Assembly: GCF_001695855.1 (NCBI RefSeq)
Contig: NZ_MBSS01000016.1
Location: 1 to 64,000 of the forward strand
Direction of reading: 5' to 3'
Length of the DNA: 64,000 nucleotides
DNA from: Ensifer sp. LC163
GTDB taxonomy: Bacteria > Pseudomonadota > Alphaproteobacteria > Rhizobiales > Rhizobiaceae
A model generated the notes under the pieces. It saw only the letters and a list, made by a program, of their open reading frames with translations. It made no database searches and was not told the DNA's origin. The translations under genes and the position numbers were made by a program. This document shows, piece after piece, positions 25,943 to 34,883 of this stretch. Each line of letters opens with the position of its first letter. Positions within the stretch are counted from its first letter, which is position 1.

Positions 25943-26976
25943 TGCTGCCCGCCCACCATGTCTGCCTTGGCAGCGGCTCGCTGCGACGCACCTGCTTGCG
26001 GAAAGGCAGAGGTGGCGGCGGTCGCCCTCACATTGGCCTTTGCCTGCTTGAGTCGATAGGCGGTTGGCGTCATTCCGACGGACTTGCGAAAGGCGCGCAG
26101 GAAGTACTTTTCGTCGTTGTAACCGACCGTATAGGCGATCTGGCTGATCGTTTCGTCGGTAAGAACAAGCCGCTCCCTTGCATCCTCGATACGCATCTGC
26201 CGAATGAGCGCGTTGAAGCTCGTGCCGGAATATTGTCGGAGCAGTGAGCAGAGCCGGCTTCGCGAAAGCCGCACCGCTTTGGCCGCTTCTTCGAGCGTCG
26301 GCCCCCTTAGATAATTGTCGGAAATGAAATCGGCGATCCGACGCATGTTCCCGCTATCGCGACCGATGGCGGGCAAAACAGGCGATAACTCGTTGAATGA
26401 CGTTTCATAGCTCTGGCTGATGCTTGCCAACATCAGCGCGAGCTCACCCCTGATCATCTCGGTGGCACAAAGGCGTTCGCCGCCGTATTGATCGATCATG
26501 GAACGGCAAGCCTGCTCGACGCGCGCCATCTGCGTGCTGTCGAGGTTGAAGTCGATGTGGCCCTGCCAGACGAATGGCGTCAACTCCGGCGCCAATCGAA
26601 CAAGCTCGGCGGTCGGATAGGTCCGCGTGATGGCCGGCCTCAGGAAGTCGAGATCGAAATAAAGTACGATGCATCGTGTCATCAGGTCGAAGCGGATCTG
26701 ATGCGGAACCATCGGAGCGATGAAATAGATCGACCCCGCCCGTGGCTTACAAGACGTCAGGCCGATCCGCGCCGTCGGCGCCTCCGTCATGAAGTAAATG
26801 ATCTGGAAGTAATCGTGCTTGTGTGCGGGATAGAGGCGCTGGGTTTTCTCGACCAATCGAACGTGAAAACGCGGTTCGCCGGATCGCTCCAGAGCATAGG
26901 AGCGGAAAGGCGCCGACATGTCGTCGATTCGATCCGAAGCCTCGCCGGTATTATGCTTCTTGACCGCCCGCTTCAT
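25939..26976 (-). CDS. AraC-family transcriptional regulator
   Basis: About 345 residues. The N-terminal part is a cupin-like sensor (YPAHKHDYFQIIYFMTEAP, PGSIYFIAPMVPHQ). The C-terminal part is a double helix-turn-helix with TLEEAAKAVRLSRSRLCSLL and the signature QIAYTVGYNDEKYFLRAFRKSVGMTP. The start at 26976 is chosen because GGGAGG lies 5 bp upstream. It is the first gene of the unit AraC-[2Fe-2S]-Mo subunit, with 4-bp overlaps, so it probably regulates the hydroxylase it is coupled to. A C-terminal Ala-rich tail of 30 residues is extra. Confidence 0.92.
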   Translation of the reverse strand: MKRAVKKHNTGEASDRIDDMSAPFRSYALERSGEPRFHVRLVEKTQRLYPAHKHDYFQIIYFMTEAPTARIGLTSCKPRAGSIYFIAPMVPHQIRFDLMTRCIVLYFDLDFLRPAITRTYPTAELVRLAPELTPFVWQGHIDFNLDSTQMARVEQACRSMIDQYGGERLCATEMIRGELALMLASISQSYETSFNELSPVLPAIGRDSGNMRRIADFISDNYLRGPTLEEAAKAVRLSRSRLCSLLRQYSGTSFNALIRQMRIEDARERLVLTDETISQIAYTVGYNDEKYFLRAFRKSVGMTPTAYRLKQAKANVRATAATSAFPQAGASQRAAAKADMVGGQQ

Positions 26977-27025
26977 GATACCTCCCATCTGCCCGATCAC
27001 TCACAGTGTTGCGTCCAGTATCTCA

Positions 27026-27964
27026 CTATCCTGCCGGCATGGCCGCCCGAATCTCCGGGACAGCCTCGAAGAGGTCGGCAACCAAGCCATAGTCCGCGAC
27101 CTGAAATATCGGCGCTTCCGGATCCTTGTTGATGGCGACGATCACCTTCGAATCCTTCATGCCCGCGAGATGCTGAATGGCGCCCGAGATGCCGCAGGCG
27201 ATGTAGAGGTCGGGAGCGACGATCTTGCCGGTCTGCCCGACCTGGAGATCGTTGGAAACGAAGCCGGCATCCACCGCAGCCCGGCTTGCGCCAAGTGCAG
27301 CGCCGAGCGCATCGGCAAGGGGAGCCAGGACCGCCTCAAAATTCTCGGCCGAGCCAAGTCCCCTTCCGCCGGACACAACGATGCGCGCCGAGGTCAGTTC
27401 CGGACGATCCGAACGCGCCATGACCTTGGCAACGAATGAGGACAAATGGGGGCCACGCTGAAAGTTTACGGGTTCTATCGGCTTTGCGTGCTCGCTGGGC
27501 GCGGGAGAAAATGCCGAGGTTCTGATCGTCAGGACCTTCTTGCTGTCTCTTGACCGCACGGTCTGGATGATGTTGCCTGCATAGATCGGACGGCGGAAGC
27601 GATCCGGTGCCTCGACGGCGATCACGTCGGAAATCTGCATCACGTCGAGCAGGGCCGCCACCCGCGGCATCACGCTTTTGCCCGACGTCGTTGCCGGCGC
27701 GACGAACGCGTCATAGCGTTCGCCGAGGCCTGCGATCAATCCAGCGAGCGGCTCACAAAGCTGGTCTGCGAGATCGCCATCGTCGGCAATCAGGACTTTC
27801 GCGACTCCCGCAAGCATCGCCGCCCTCGCTGCCACGGCGCCGCAGTCCCGTCCGGCGACGAGGACATGGACGTCCGGATCGACAAGAATGGCAGCCGTTA
27901 CCGCTCGGGCGGTGGCGTCGTCAAGGACTAAGCCGTTGTGTTCGGCAAGAACAAGCACACTCAT
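27026..27964 (-). CDS. etfA: Electron transfer flavoprotein alpha subunit
   Basis: A 312-residue ETF alpha subunit. It shows the N-terminal [11 protein letters not shown], the linker [19 protein letters not shown], and the C-terminal FAD-binding motif with [18 protein letters not shown] and [16 protein letters not shown] accepts electrons from acyl-CoA dehydrogenases and passes them to ETF-ubiquinone oxidoreductase. It overlaps the beta-subunit gene by 4 bp. It is a dedicated copy in the catabolic array rather than the housekeeping pair, inferred from context. Confidence 0.93.
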   Translation of the reverse strand: MSVLVLAEHNGLVLDDATARAVTAAILVDPDVHVLVAGRDCGAVAARAAMLAGVAKVLIADDGDLADQLCEPLAGLIAGLGERYDAFVAPATTSGKSVMPRVAALLDVMQISDVIAVEAPDRFRRPIYAGNIIQTVRSRDSKKVLTIRTSAFSPAPSEHAKPIEPVNFQRGPHLSSFVAKVMARSDRPELTSARIVVSGGRGLGSAENFEAVLAPLADALGAALGASRAAVDAGFVSNDLQVGQTGKIVAPDLYIACGISGAIQHLAGMKDSKVIVAINKDPEAPIFQVADYGLVADLFEAVPEIRAAMPAG

Positions 27965-28713
27965 GACAGGACTCCCGCTTCGCTACGCAACCGTTCGACA
28001 AGCTCCGTCGCCGAGCCAACTTTTATGCCGGCTAGACGCCCGGCCGGCTCCTCCAACCGAACGATTTCCAACCGTTGCTCAACGACGATGCCGTAATCTG
28101 CCGGCTGCCGTTCCGCGATCGGCTTCTTCTTCGCCTTCATGATATTGGGCAGCGATGCATAGCGCGGTTCATTCAACCGAAGATCGACCGTGATCACCGC
28201 GGGCAGGACCAATCGCACGGTCTGCGAACCGCCATCGACCTCACGCGTGACCGTGACCGCATCGCCTTCGACGGCCAGGTTCGAGGCAAAGGTGCCCTGC
28301 GCCCAGCCGAGTTGGGCGGCCAGCATCTGACCGGTCTGATTGCAGTCGTCATCGATTGCCTGTTTGCCAAGCAAGATCAGATCCGGCTTTTCTTCAATCG
28401 CGGCCGCCCTCAAGAGCTTGGCAACCGACAGCGGCTCGATCGGAGCATCCGTCTTGATGAGAAGGCCGCGGTCGGCTCCCATCGCAAGCGCGGTGCGCAG
28501 TGTCTCCGTTGCCTTATCCGGGCCGATGGAGACGACGAGGACCTCGCTCGCAATAGCCAACTCCCTCAACCGGACCGCCTCCTCGACGGCGATCTCGTCG
28601 AAGGGGTTCATCGTCATCTTGAGTCCCGTGAGGTCGATGCCGCTTCCATCGGCAAGCAGCCTCACCTTGACGTTGGGGTCGACGACCCGCTTGACCGCAA
28701 CCATGATCCTCAT
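27961..28713 (-). CDS. etfB: Electron transfer flavoprotein beta subunit
   Basis: About 250 residues starting [16 protein letters not shown], with the AMP-binding beta-ETF fold. The family landmarks [17 protein letters not shown] and [19 protein letters not shown] are present. The ATG at 28713 is preceded by GGGAGGG. It follows the acyl-CoA dehydrogenase gene by 35 bp and overlaps etfA. The three form a compact electron-transfer module for a CoA-linked oxidation step in the array. Confidence 0.93.
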   Translation of the reverse strand: MRIMVAVKRVVDPNVKVRLLADGSGIDLTGLKMTMNPFDEIAVEEAVRLRELAIASEVLVVSIGPDKATETLRTALAMGADRGLLIKTDAPIEPLSVAKLLRAAAIEEKPDLILLGKQAIDDDCNQTGQMLAAQLGWAQGTFASNLAVEGDAVTVTREVDGGSQTVRLVLPAVITVDLRLNEPRYASLPNIMKAKKKPIAERQPADYGIVVEQRLEIVRLEEPAGRLAGIKVGSATELVERLRSEAGVLS

Positions 28714-28748
28714 CTGTCTCCCTCCCATTTGGACAGCGGCTGGAAATG

Positions 28749-29993
28749 CTAGTTTTCAGGACCAGCGTATTTTCCGGCCGTCGCCGGGAACATCGTCTTG
28801 ATGATCTTCATCCGGCTGACATCGACGGTCGCATCCATGTGCAGGAAGATCGCCGCGTCGCGGAACAGCTTCTCGATGCCGAACTCCAGCATGGCGCCGT
28901 TGCCGCCATGCAGTTCAAGCGCATGGGTGGCGACCTTCATGATTTCCTCGGATGCATAGACCTTGGCCATGTTGCACAACGCATCCATGTCGGGGTGGCC
29001 CTCGTCGACGGCGCGCGAGGCGCGCTCAATGAGCGAGCGCACGGCTTCGATGCGCGTCGCCATATCGGCAAGCCGCAGGGCAACCGCCTGATGCTTGATG
29101 AGGATGCGGCCGCCCTGGACGTAGTTCTGGACATAGTCCGCGGTGCGCTCGAAGCAAGCAACGCCAACGCCAAGGTTCTTGGCCGCCTGGATGATCTTGC
29201 CGGCGCGGAAGTATTTGCCGGCGCTGCCAAGCGCCGTGTTCTGGACGAGCAGGTGGTCGGCGGGAACGCGGCAATCCTCGAAAACCAGTTCGCCGTTGTT
29301 CATGAAGCGGCAGCCCATGGTCTCGTTGCATTTGGTAACGGTCAGACCCGGCGTGTCGCGCGGGACGAGAAAGCTCGAGGTGCCTTGCAGCATGCCGACC
29401 GAAGTATCGGTGTTGGCGTAGACGACGTAGAGGCTTGCATCAAATCCGTTCGAGATGAACTGCTTGCGCCCGTTGATGACCCAGTGCCCATCCTTCAGCA
29501 CGGCCTTGGTGTGCATGGCTGCCTCCGGAACATTGTAGGGCAGCCAGCGATCGGACGCGCCACGCGGCTCGGTCAGGCAATGGGCCAGGAGAAATTGCGG
29601 ATCGGCCAGGAGCCGCGGAAACCACTTGTCCTGCAGATGCTTCGGCGCGAATTCGCGCAGGAGGATCGACACCTTCCAGTTCTGCACGAGCTTGTCGGCT
29701 AAGCCGGAATCGCCACGGGCGATTTCCTCGGAGATGAGCGCGAAGGTTCTGACTTCGGTGTCGTGCTCAAGGTCGACGCCGCCATGGGCCTCCGGCACGC
29801 CGAGCGTGCGCACGCCGATGGTCTCAGCGCCCTCCAGGATAGACCGTGGCAACCGTTCGCCAGGGCTCATGTCCCACTCGCGCTGCCAGTTCGACCGGAT
29901 GAAGGGGGTCACCGCATCATCGACGAAGGCGCGGCAACTGTCGCGCATCAATCTCTGTTCCTGGGACAATGAGCCGTCATCGGCGTAGATCAT
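28749..29993 (-). CDS. Acyl-CoA dehydrogenase
   Basis: A 414-residue flavoprotein with the three-part acyl-CoA dehydrogenase fold. It has LTEPRGASD-type flavin contacts, [20 protein letters not shown] in the middle domain and [21 protein letters not shown] at the C-terminal domain. The Glu of AMLEF sits at the position of the medium-chain catalytic base. The natural substrate is unknown; it pairs with the adjacent ETF. An element TTGCACTTTAGG lies just upstream and recurs before the hydrolase gene at 31207. A 153-bp gap to that gene may hold a separate promoter. Confidence 0.93.
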   Translation of the reverse strand: MIYADDGSLSQEQRLMRDSCRAFVDDAVTPFIRSNWQREWDMSPGERLPRSILEGAETIGVRTLGVPEAHGGVDLEHDTEVRTFALISEEIARGDSGLADKLVQNWKVSILLREFAPKHLQDKWFPRLLADPQFLLAHCLTEPRGASDRWLPYNVPEAAMHTKAVLKDGHWVINGRKQFISNGFDASLYVVYANTDTSVGMLQGTSSFLVPRDTPGLTVTKCNETMGCRFMNNGELVFEDCRVPADHLLVQNTALGSAGKYFRAGKIIQAAKNLGVGVACFERTADYVQNYVQGGRILIKHQAVALRLADMATRIEAVRSLIERASRAVDEGHPDMDALCNMAKVYASEEIMKVATHALELHGGNGAMLEFGIEKLFRDAAIFLHMDATVDVSRMKIIKTMFPATAGKYAGPEN

Positions 29994-30145
29994 GTTCTCG
30001 CTCCCTAAAGTGCAACTTCGGCAGGCATTGAGTGCCTTCCTCCCACCGTTTTATTGCTAGCATCGGCCTTAGAAGTGGATCAGGTCGTGACGTCCTCTTC
30101 TGGTGGACTATCGTCCAATTCGACGTGGACTATCAGAGAACACAC

Positions 30146-31207
30146 CTATCGCTTTTGGCCGGAAAACCGGTCGTTCAACCAATCGGCAACGAGCGGGCGG
30201 TAGAGCCAGGAGATGTTGTTGCAGACATGATTGCCTTCGGGAAACACGTGGATTTCGGCGCCCCTCGCACAGGCTTCAGCACATTTCCTCGCTTCGGCAG
30301 GCGGAAAGATCCGGTCGCGGCCACCATGAAGGATGAGCGCAGGCGCGTCCGGTGCGGCACGGCCACGAAGCGTGAACCGTTCGGCGCTCTCGCGGATGTC
30401 CTCACCGCCGAGCGCAAAGCGCATGTTGTCCCGATAGACCTGCGGCAAATCGGGCCAAAAACTGCCGAGATCGAAGAAGCCGTTGATCGAGACGACGCCG
30501 ACGATATCTGGAAGCGATGCCGCGGCTCGAAGCGCGAGAAAGCCGCCGAACGCCATGCCGACGAGACCGACCTCTCCCGACAATCCTTCTCGCCCTTCGA
30601 CCACCCTCATCGCCGCGGCAAGGGCGTCAGCGAGATCCGGCCGCAAGGGACCGAACACACGCCCTTCCCCCTGCCCCGGACCGTCTAGCGACAAGGTTGC
30701 GATACCGCGTGCATGGAAGTGCCGTTCGAGAGCCGGAAACTCCTCCTTGGTCGAATCCGACCCGGGTACGATCAGCGCGAGCGGATAGCTGCCGCCACCC
30801 GGGGGAAGACGCAGGCAGGCCCGCAGCGCGCCGCCCTCGAACGGAATGTCGAGTATTTCGCCTGGCGGATCGAGCAAAGGGGCAGCCAGTCGATAGAGTT
30901 CGACCTTTCTTGCAGATGCCTTTTCCTTGGCCGCCAGGTCGTCGAACGCCATGAACTGGCCGAAGTGATAAAACAGGCTGGCGCGAGCGTAAGCTTCGCC
31001 CGCCGTTACTCGGCGCCCGACGGCCAGGGCATCAGCGGCCATCTCGGCATGCCGCTCCCCTTCCTCGCTCCACGCAGCAAGCCAGTTCTCCCAGACGCCG
31101 GCACGTTCGATGACCGCCCTCGCGGTGGGCGAGGGAATGCCCGCCACCTCAATACGCGGCAGCCAATGCTCGACCACGCTTAGAAGACGGTTCTCTTGCT
31201 GGTCCAT
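30146..31207 (-). CDS. Alpha/beta hydrolase of the 2,6-dihydropseudooxynicotine hydrolase/FrsA type, nucleophile Ser replaced by Ala
   Basis: A 353-residue protein with an N-terminal helical domain of about 110 residues, then an alpha/beta hydrolase core. This layout resembles C-C hydrolases such as 2,6-dihydropseudooxynicotine hydrolase. The nucleophile elbow reads GMAFGG: the expected Ser at residue 219 is Ala (codon GCG at 30551-30553). The acid (HGGRDRIFP) and His (FPEGNHVCNN) positions are present. The protein may be inactive, noncatalytic, or use another mechanism. A serine TCG codon would differ by a single base. It is encoded between gamma-carbonic-anhydrase-like and acyl-CoA dehydrogenase genes. 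Confidence 0.82.
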   Translation of the reverse strand: MDQQENRLLSVVEHWLPRIEVAGIPSPTARAVIERAGVWENWLAAWSEEGERHAEMAADALAVGRRVTAGEAYARASLFYHFGQFMAFDDLAAKEKASARKVELYRLAAPLLDPPGEILDIPFEGGALRACLRLPPGGGSYPLALIVPGSDSTKEEFPALERHFHARGIATLSLDGPGQGEGRVFGPLRPDLADALAAAMRVVEGREGLSGEVGLVGMAFGGFLALRAAASLPDIVGVVSINGFFDLGSFWPDLPQVYRDNMRFALGGEDIRESAERFTLRGRAAPDAPALILHGGRDRIFPPAEARKCAEACARGAEIHVFPEGNHVCNNISWLYRPLVADWLNDRFSGQKR

Positions 31208-31253
31208 GTCTCACCTCCTGCACCACTTAAAGTGCAAACGAACCGGGGAATTG

Positions 31254-31823
31254 TCAGGGTCCGTCGCGGTCGGGGCCAATCGCGCGAAGCTCCTTGGGAT
31301 ATGTCTCGGACTTTGCCCGATACCGCGCCGCGGCCAGCATAAGCTTGCCGGCCGTGTCAGCGTTCAGGGCGCGCACGATCTGGGCTGGGACACCGACGAC
31401 GAGCGAGCCGTCCGGGACCACCATGCCTTCCCGCACGAGCGAGTTTGCACCGATCAGACACCGGGCACCGATCTGGGCACCGTTCAGCACCGTCGCTCCC
31501 ATTCCGATCAGGCTGCCCTTGCCGATCCGGCATCCATGGATCGTCGCGTTGTGCCCGACGGTCACGTCCTCGCCGATCTCGACGGGATAGCCGGGGTCCG
31601 TGTGGATGACGCATCCATCCTGGATGTTGCTGCCGTCACCAAGGACGATCGGCTCATTGTCGCCTCGCAGCACCGCGTTGAACCAGATGCTGACGTCCCG
31701 TCCGATGCGCACGTCACCGATAACGATCGCACCGGGCGCCAGGTAAAAGCGGCCGTCGCCGGGGACGACCGGGGCGAGAGATCCCAGGCGATAAAGGCCC
31801 GAACCGTTCATCGCATTTTCCAT
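31254..31823 (-). CDS. Gamma-carbonic-anhydrase-like (PaaY-type) hexapeptide protein
   Basis: A 189-residue left-handed beta-helix protein built of hexapeptide repeats (for example IVIGDVRIGRDVSIWFNAVLR). His residues that could bind metal occur in HTDPGY and VGHNATIHG. PaaY-type proteins are thioesterases associated with phenylacetate or aromatic-CoA breakdown; others are carbonic anhydrases. In this array a role in releasing trapped CoA esters is a reasonable inference. It is followed by a 46-bp gap to the alpha/beta hydrolase gene and preceded by a 40-bp gap to the cupin gene. Confidence 0.85.
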   Translation of the reverse strand: MENAMNGSGLYRLGSLAPVVPGDGRFYLAPGAIVIGDVRIGRDVSIWFNAVLRGDNEPIVLGDGSNIQDGCVIHTDPGYPVEIGEDVTVGHNATIHGCRIGKGSLIGMGATVLNGAQIGARCLIGANSLVREGMVVPDGSLVVGVPAQIVRALNADTAGKLMLAAARYRAKSETYPKELRAIGPDRDGP

Positions 31824-31863
31824 TGCTCATCCCGCAGAAGTCGCGGGCCTGTGACAGCGGCAC

Positions 31864-32196
31864 TCATGTCGGCATGGCCAAAAGGATGGAGGCCGGCGCG
31901 TTGGTGCGATTGACAAGCGCCCGCGCCTCCCCTGGCGCGAGCCGACAGCTGTCGAGGAAGCCGAGCGTCACCGTGTCCGTCGAGGTCTCAACGGTAACCT
32001 CTCCGGCAACGACGATGTAGATCTTTTCCACCGCCGCGTCCTTGAGCGACGTGTATCCGCCGGGAAGCAAATGCGACAAACCAACCCAGATCGTGTCGGT
32101 CTGCGTCGCCTCCTTGCCCTGAAGACGCAGACAGCGCATGTCGTAATGCTCCGGTGCATCGTAGCGTCGCGCGTCACTGTAGCGTGTAACCTGCAC
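31864..32196 (-). CDS. Cupin-domain protein
   Basis: A 110-residue single cupin domain. Segments LLPGGYTSLKDAAVEKIYIVVAGEV and later LAPGEARALVNRT mark the two cupin motifs, but the usual His pair in motif 1 is not evident, so metal binding is doubtful. It may act as an isomerase, decarboxylase or sensor for a pathway intermediate. It lies 9 bp from the oxidoreductase gene upstream. Function unknown. Confidence 0.8.
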   Translation of the reverse strand: MQVTRYSDARRYDAPEHYDMRCLRLQGKEATQTDTIWVGLSHLLPGGYTSLKDAAVEKIYIVVAGEVTVETSTDTVTLGFLDSCRLAPGEARALVNRTNAPASILLAMPT

Positions 32197-32205
32197 GACC
32201 GGCCC

Positions 32206-33210
32206 TCAAGGCTTGAGAAGAACCCGTTCCGGGGTACCTCGGAGCACCGACGCATAGGCCGTGGCGGCATCTGCAAGACCGTAACAGGTGGCGGGATTTA
32301 TCGGGAACGGCTTCAGCTTGCCTTCCTCGAATTTCGGCCGCAGCTTGTCGAAAATGCGGGCGCCTTCGACAGAGGAAAGCGCAAGCGTGTCGATGCCGAT
32401 ATACTTGTGCCGCCCCCTGAAGAAATTGAAGATATCGAAAGGCACCGAGCGGTCGAAGGTCGAAATGAACACCTGGCGGGCCTGCTTGGCCATGGCATTG
32501 TTGGCAATCTCGAAATAGGGACTGCCGACCGTGTTGAAGACGATGTCGGCACCGTGTCCGCCGGTCTTTTCGCGCACGATCGCGGCTATATCGTCCGTTG
32601 CGCTGTTGAGCATCTCAACCGGTGCGTTGGTGTGGGCCAACAGAGGCTGCTCGTTGTATTCGACGGCGAAGACCTTGGCCCCGGCCATGGTGGCAAGCTG
32701 GATGACGGCCTGCCCGACCTTGCCGTTGCCGCCACAGACCAGAACGACATCGGTCGGCTGGACGCCGCCGGCCTCGCGCAGTCCCTCGAAGGCGGTGATG
32801 AAGGGGACGCCGATCGAGCCTGCCTCTTCCATCGTGAAGTTCGCAGGCTTCGCCCGAACGGCCTTCTGGTCAAGAACCATCCACTTGCCGTGGCTGCCGT
32901 CCTGGGTGATGCCGAGTTCGCCGCCACCGCCCCATACTTCCATGCCGATCATGGCGGACGGGCCTTCCCGCACGATCCCGCCGAAATCACGCCCCGGGGT
33001 GCGCGGCCAGATAGCATGCGGCATGTGCCCAAGCGATGCCTTGACGTCGCTCGGGTTAACACCGGCCGCGACGATCTCGATCAGGACTTGTCCCGGGCCG
33101 TGACGCGGGACGGTCACATCGACGAGATCGATCCGAAGATTGTCCAGATCGGGCGATTTCTCCGTGACTTTCAGGGCCTTGGCTGCCTTGGTGTCCACCT
33201 GGATGTTCAT
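32206..33210 (-). CDS. Quinone-oxidoreductase-like MDR-family dehydrogenase
   Basis: A 334-residue medium-chain dehydrogenase/reductase. The GroES-like N-terminal domain has GVNPSDVKASLGHMPHAIW and lacks the catalytic zinc Cys/His set. The Rossmann domain carries VLVCGGNGKVGQAVIQLA for NAD(P) binding. This points to a zinc-independent quinone or enoyl reductase. It sits between BKACE and the cupin gene. The substrate is presumably a pathway intermediate. Confidence 0.88.
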   Translation of the reverse strand: MNIQVDTKAAKALKVTEKSPDLDNLRIDLVDVTVPRHGPGQVLIEIVAAGVNPSDVKASLGHMPHAIWPRTPGRDFGGIVREGPSAMIGMEVWGGGGELGITQDGSHGKWMVLDQKAVRAKPANFTMEEAGSIGVPFITAFEGLREAGGVQPTDVVLVCGGNGKVGQAVIQLATMAGAKVFAVEYNEQPLLAHTNAPVEMLNSATDDIAAIVREKTGGHGADIVFNTVGSPYFEIANNAMAKQARQVFISTFDRSVPFDIFNFFRGRHKYIGIDTLALSSVEGARIFDKLRPKFEEGKLKPFPINPATCYGLADAATAYASVLRGTPERVLLKP

Positions 33211-33240
33211 TTTTTGCCTCCTTGAATTTTAACGATCTTT

Positions 33241-34119
33241 TCAGGCAGAAAGCCCGAGCATGGCGCGCGCTTGCGACGGACTGGCAATCTGGCCGCCGAG
33301 CTTGACGATCAGGTCCTTGGCGCGCTCGACCAGCTCGCCATTGCCTTTCGCCAGCACGCCCTTGGTGAGGTAGGAATTGTCCTCAAGGCCGACGCGAACG
33401 TGGCCGCCCAGCAGATAGGCCTGCATGGCCATCGGAAACGACATTCGCCCAACGCCGAAGCCCGTCCACACCGCATCTCGGGGTAGCATGCGTGCGGCAA
33501 GCGCCATCACGTCGGGGGTCGACGGGAAACCGTATTTGACGCCGGTCACGATCGTGAACATCGCCGGCGACTTCAGCACGCCTGCAGACAAGAGATCCTG
33601 TGCAAGCAGGATATGACCGGTATCGAAGACCTCGAGTTCCGGCTTCGAGCCGGCGTCGTTGATAATCTCGGCCATGATCTTCACATTGCCGGGCGTATTG
33701 ATCACCACCTCCGATCCGAAGGTCATGGTGTTCAGATCGAGCGTTGCGATATCAGGCTTCAGGGCAACGATGTGCTCGACGCGCTTTTCCGGCCGCATCA
33801 ATGTGGTTCGCGGGCCCGCGACGGCAGGGTTCTCCTCGGACGGATGATAACGCCCCCCGGGTCCGGTGGTGACGTTGAGGATCAATGCGTTGTTCTTGGC
33901 CCTGATGCGCTCGATTACCTCTCGGTAGTATCGCAGCTCCATGGACGGTTTGCCGGTCTCCGGGTCGCGAACGTGGATATGGGCGATGGCCGCGCCCGCG
34001 TCGGCGGCTTCCAGGCATGCGTTTGCGATTTCCTCGGGCGTTACCGGCAAACCCGGATGGTGCTCCCGCGTGGTCAGGTTGCCGGTTACGGCACAGGTGA
34101 TGATGACGTTTGGCTGCAT
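33241..34119 (-). CDS. Beta-keto acid cleavage enzyme (BKACE, DUF849)
   Basis: A 292-residue TIM-barrel protein of the BKACE family, known from 3-keto-5-aminohexanoate cleavage. It has AIAHIHVRDPETGKPS (zinc-binding His pair), LNVTTGPGGRY and LDLNTMTFGSE. BKACE enzymes condense a beta-keto acid with acetyl-CoA to give acetoacetate and a new acyl-CoA. Its start codon overlaps the SDR stop as TAATG. The adjacent CoA-linked and ETF genes fit such chemistry. The particular beta-keto acid is unknown. Confidence 0.93.
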   Translation of the reverse strand: MQPNVIITCAVTGNLTTREHHPGLPVTPEEIANACLEAADAGAAIAHIHVRDPETGKPSMELRYYREVIERIRAKNNALILNVTTGPGGRYHPSEENPAVAGPRTTLMRPEKRVEHIVALKPDIATLDLNTMTFGSEVVINTPGNVKIMAEIINDAGSKPELEVFDTGHILLAQDLLSAGVLKSPAMFTIVTGVKYGFPSTPDVMALAARMLPRDAVWTGFGVGRMSFPMAMQAYLLGGHVRVGLEDNSYLTKGVLAKGNGELVERAKDLIVKLGGQIASPSQARAMLGLSA

Positions 34120-34883
34120 TACAGATGCCTTCCCCCATCGACGACGATCCTGTCGCCGGTCGAAAACCTTAAGTGTGTGGCGCAGGCAAGGATCGCGTCT
34201 GCGACATCGGCCGGAGACGTGATCCGCTTGAGCGGTGTCGTTGAAGCGACCTTGTCATTGAACTCCTTGCCGCGCCCGGGTACGAACTGCGTGTCGACGG
34301 CACCCGGCGAAACCGTCAGAACACGAATTTCCGGCGCGAGCGCCCGTCCAAGCGAGTTTGCCATGATGTCGAGGCCCGCCTTGGCGCCGCAGTAGGCAAC
34401 GTTCGAGCCGATACCGGTGAAGGCGGCGATCGATGACACATTGACGACGAGACCGTCACCGGTAGCACGCAAGGCCGGTGCAAAGGCGCGGATGGTGGCA
34501 AACACGCCGCGCCAGTTGTTGATGAATATCTGGTCGATGAGCTCGTCGGTCAGGGCGTCGAGATCGGCATGGGGAACCGGCTTCGTGACGCCGGCAGCAT
34601 TGACGAGGATGTCCACGCGTCCCGTCGCTTCAAGCGCGCGGTCGCGGAAAGCCTCGATGCTCGCCGTCTGCTCTATCGAGACCGGCAATGCCAGATGCCC
34701 GGTCCCTGCCAGGTTGGCGGCCAACTCTTCCGCCCGTTCCTTTCCAGCGCGATAACCGACGACCACGCGGGCGCCGGCCGAAGCTGCCTGCCTGCAGGTC
34801 TCCTGGCCAATGCCGCCCGACCCTCCGACGATAATTGCGACCTTGCCTTCAAGGGGCTGGCCCGAACGTGACATCGTGGTCAT
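34119..34883 (-). CDS. Short-chain dehydrogenase/reductase
   Basis: A 254-residue SDR. The nucleotide-binding motif is GGSGGIGQE, NAAG follows in VNAAGV, and the catalytic Tyr-Lys pair is in YCGAK after a conserved SSIAAF. It oxidises or reduces a hydroxyl/keto group with NAD(P). It overlaps the dioxygenase gene by 4 bp upstream and BKACE downstream. An obvious role is to produce the beta-keto acid for BKACE, which is an inference from adjacency. Confidence 0.92.
   Translation of the reverse strand: MTTMSRSGQPLEGKVAIIVGGSGGIGQETCRQAASAGARVVVGYRAGKERAEELAANLAGTGHLALPVSIEQTASIEAFRDRALEATGRVDILVNAAGVTKPVPHADLDALTDELIDQIFINNWRGVFATIRAFAPALRATGDGLVVNVSSIAAFTGIGSNVAYCGAKAGLDIMANSLGRALAPEIRVLTVSPGAVDTQFVPGRGKEFNDKVASTTPLKRITSPADVADAILACATHLRFSTGDRIVVDGGRHL

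Noticed and set aside
32071-33225. 384-codon plus-strand ORF opposite the quinone-oxidoreductase-like gene
   Set aside because: Antisense shadow; the minus-strand frame has clear Rossmann motifs.
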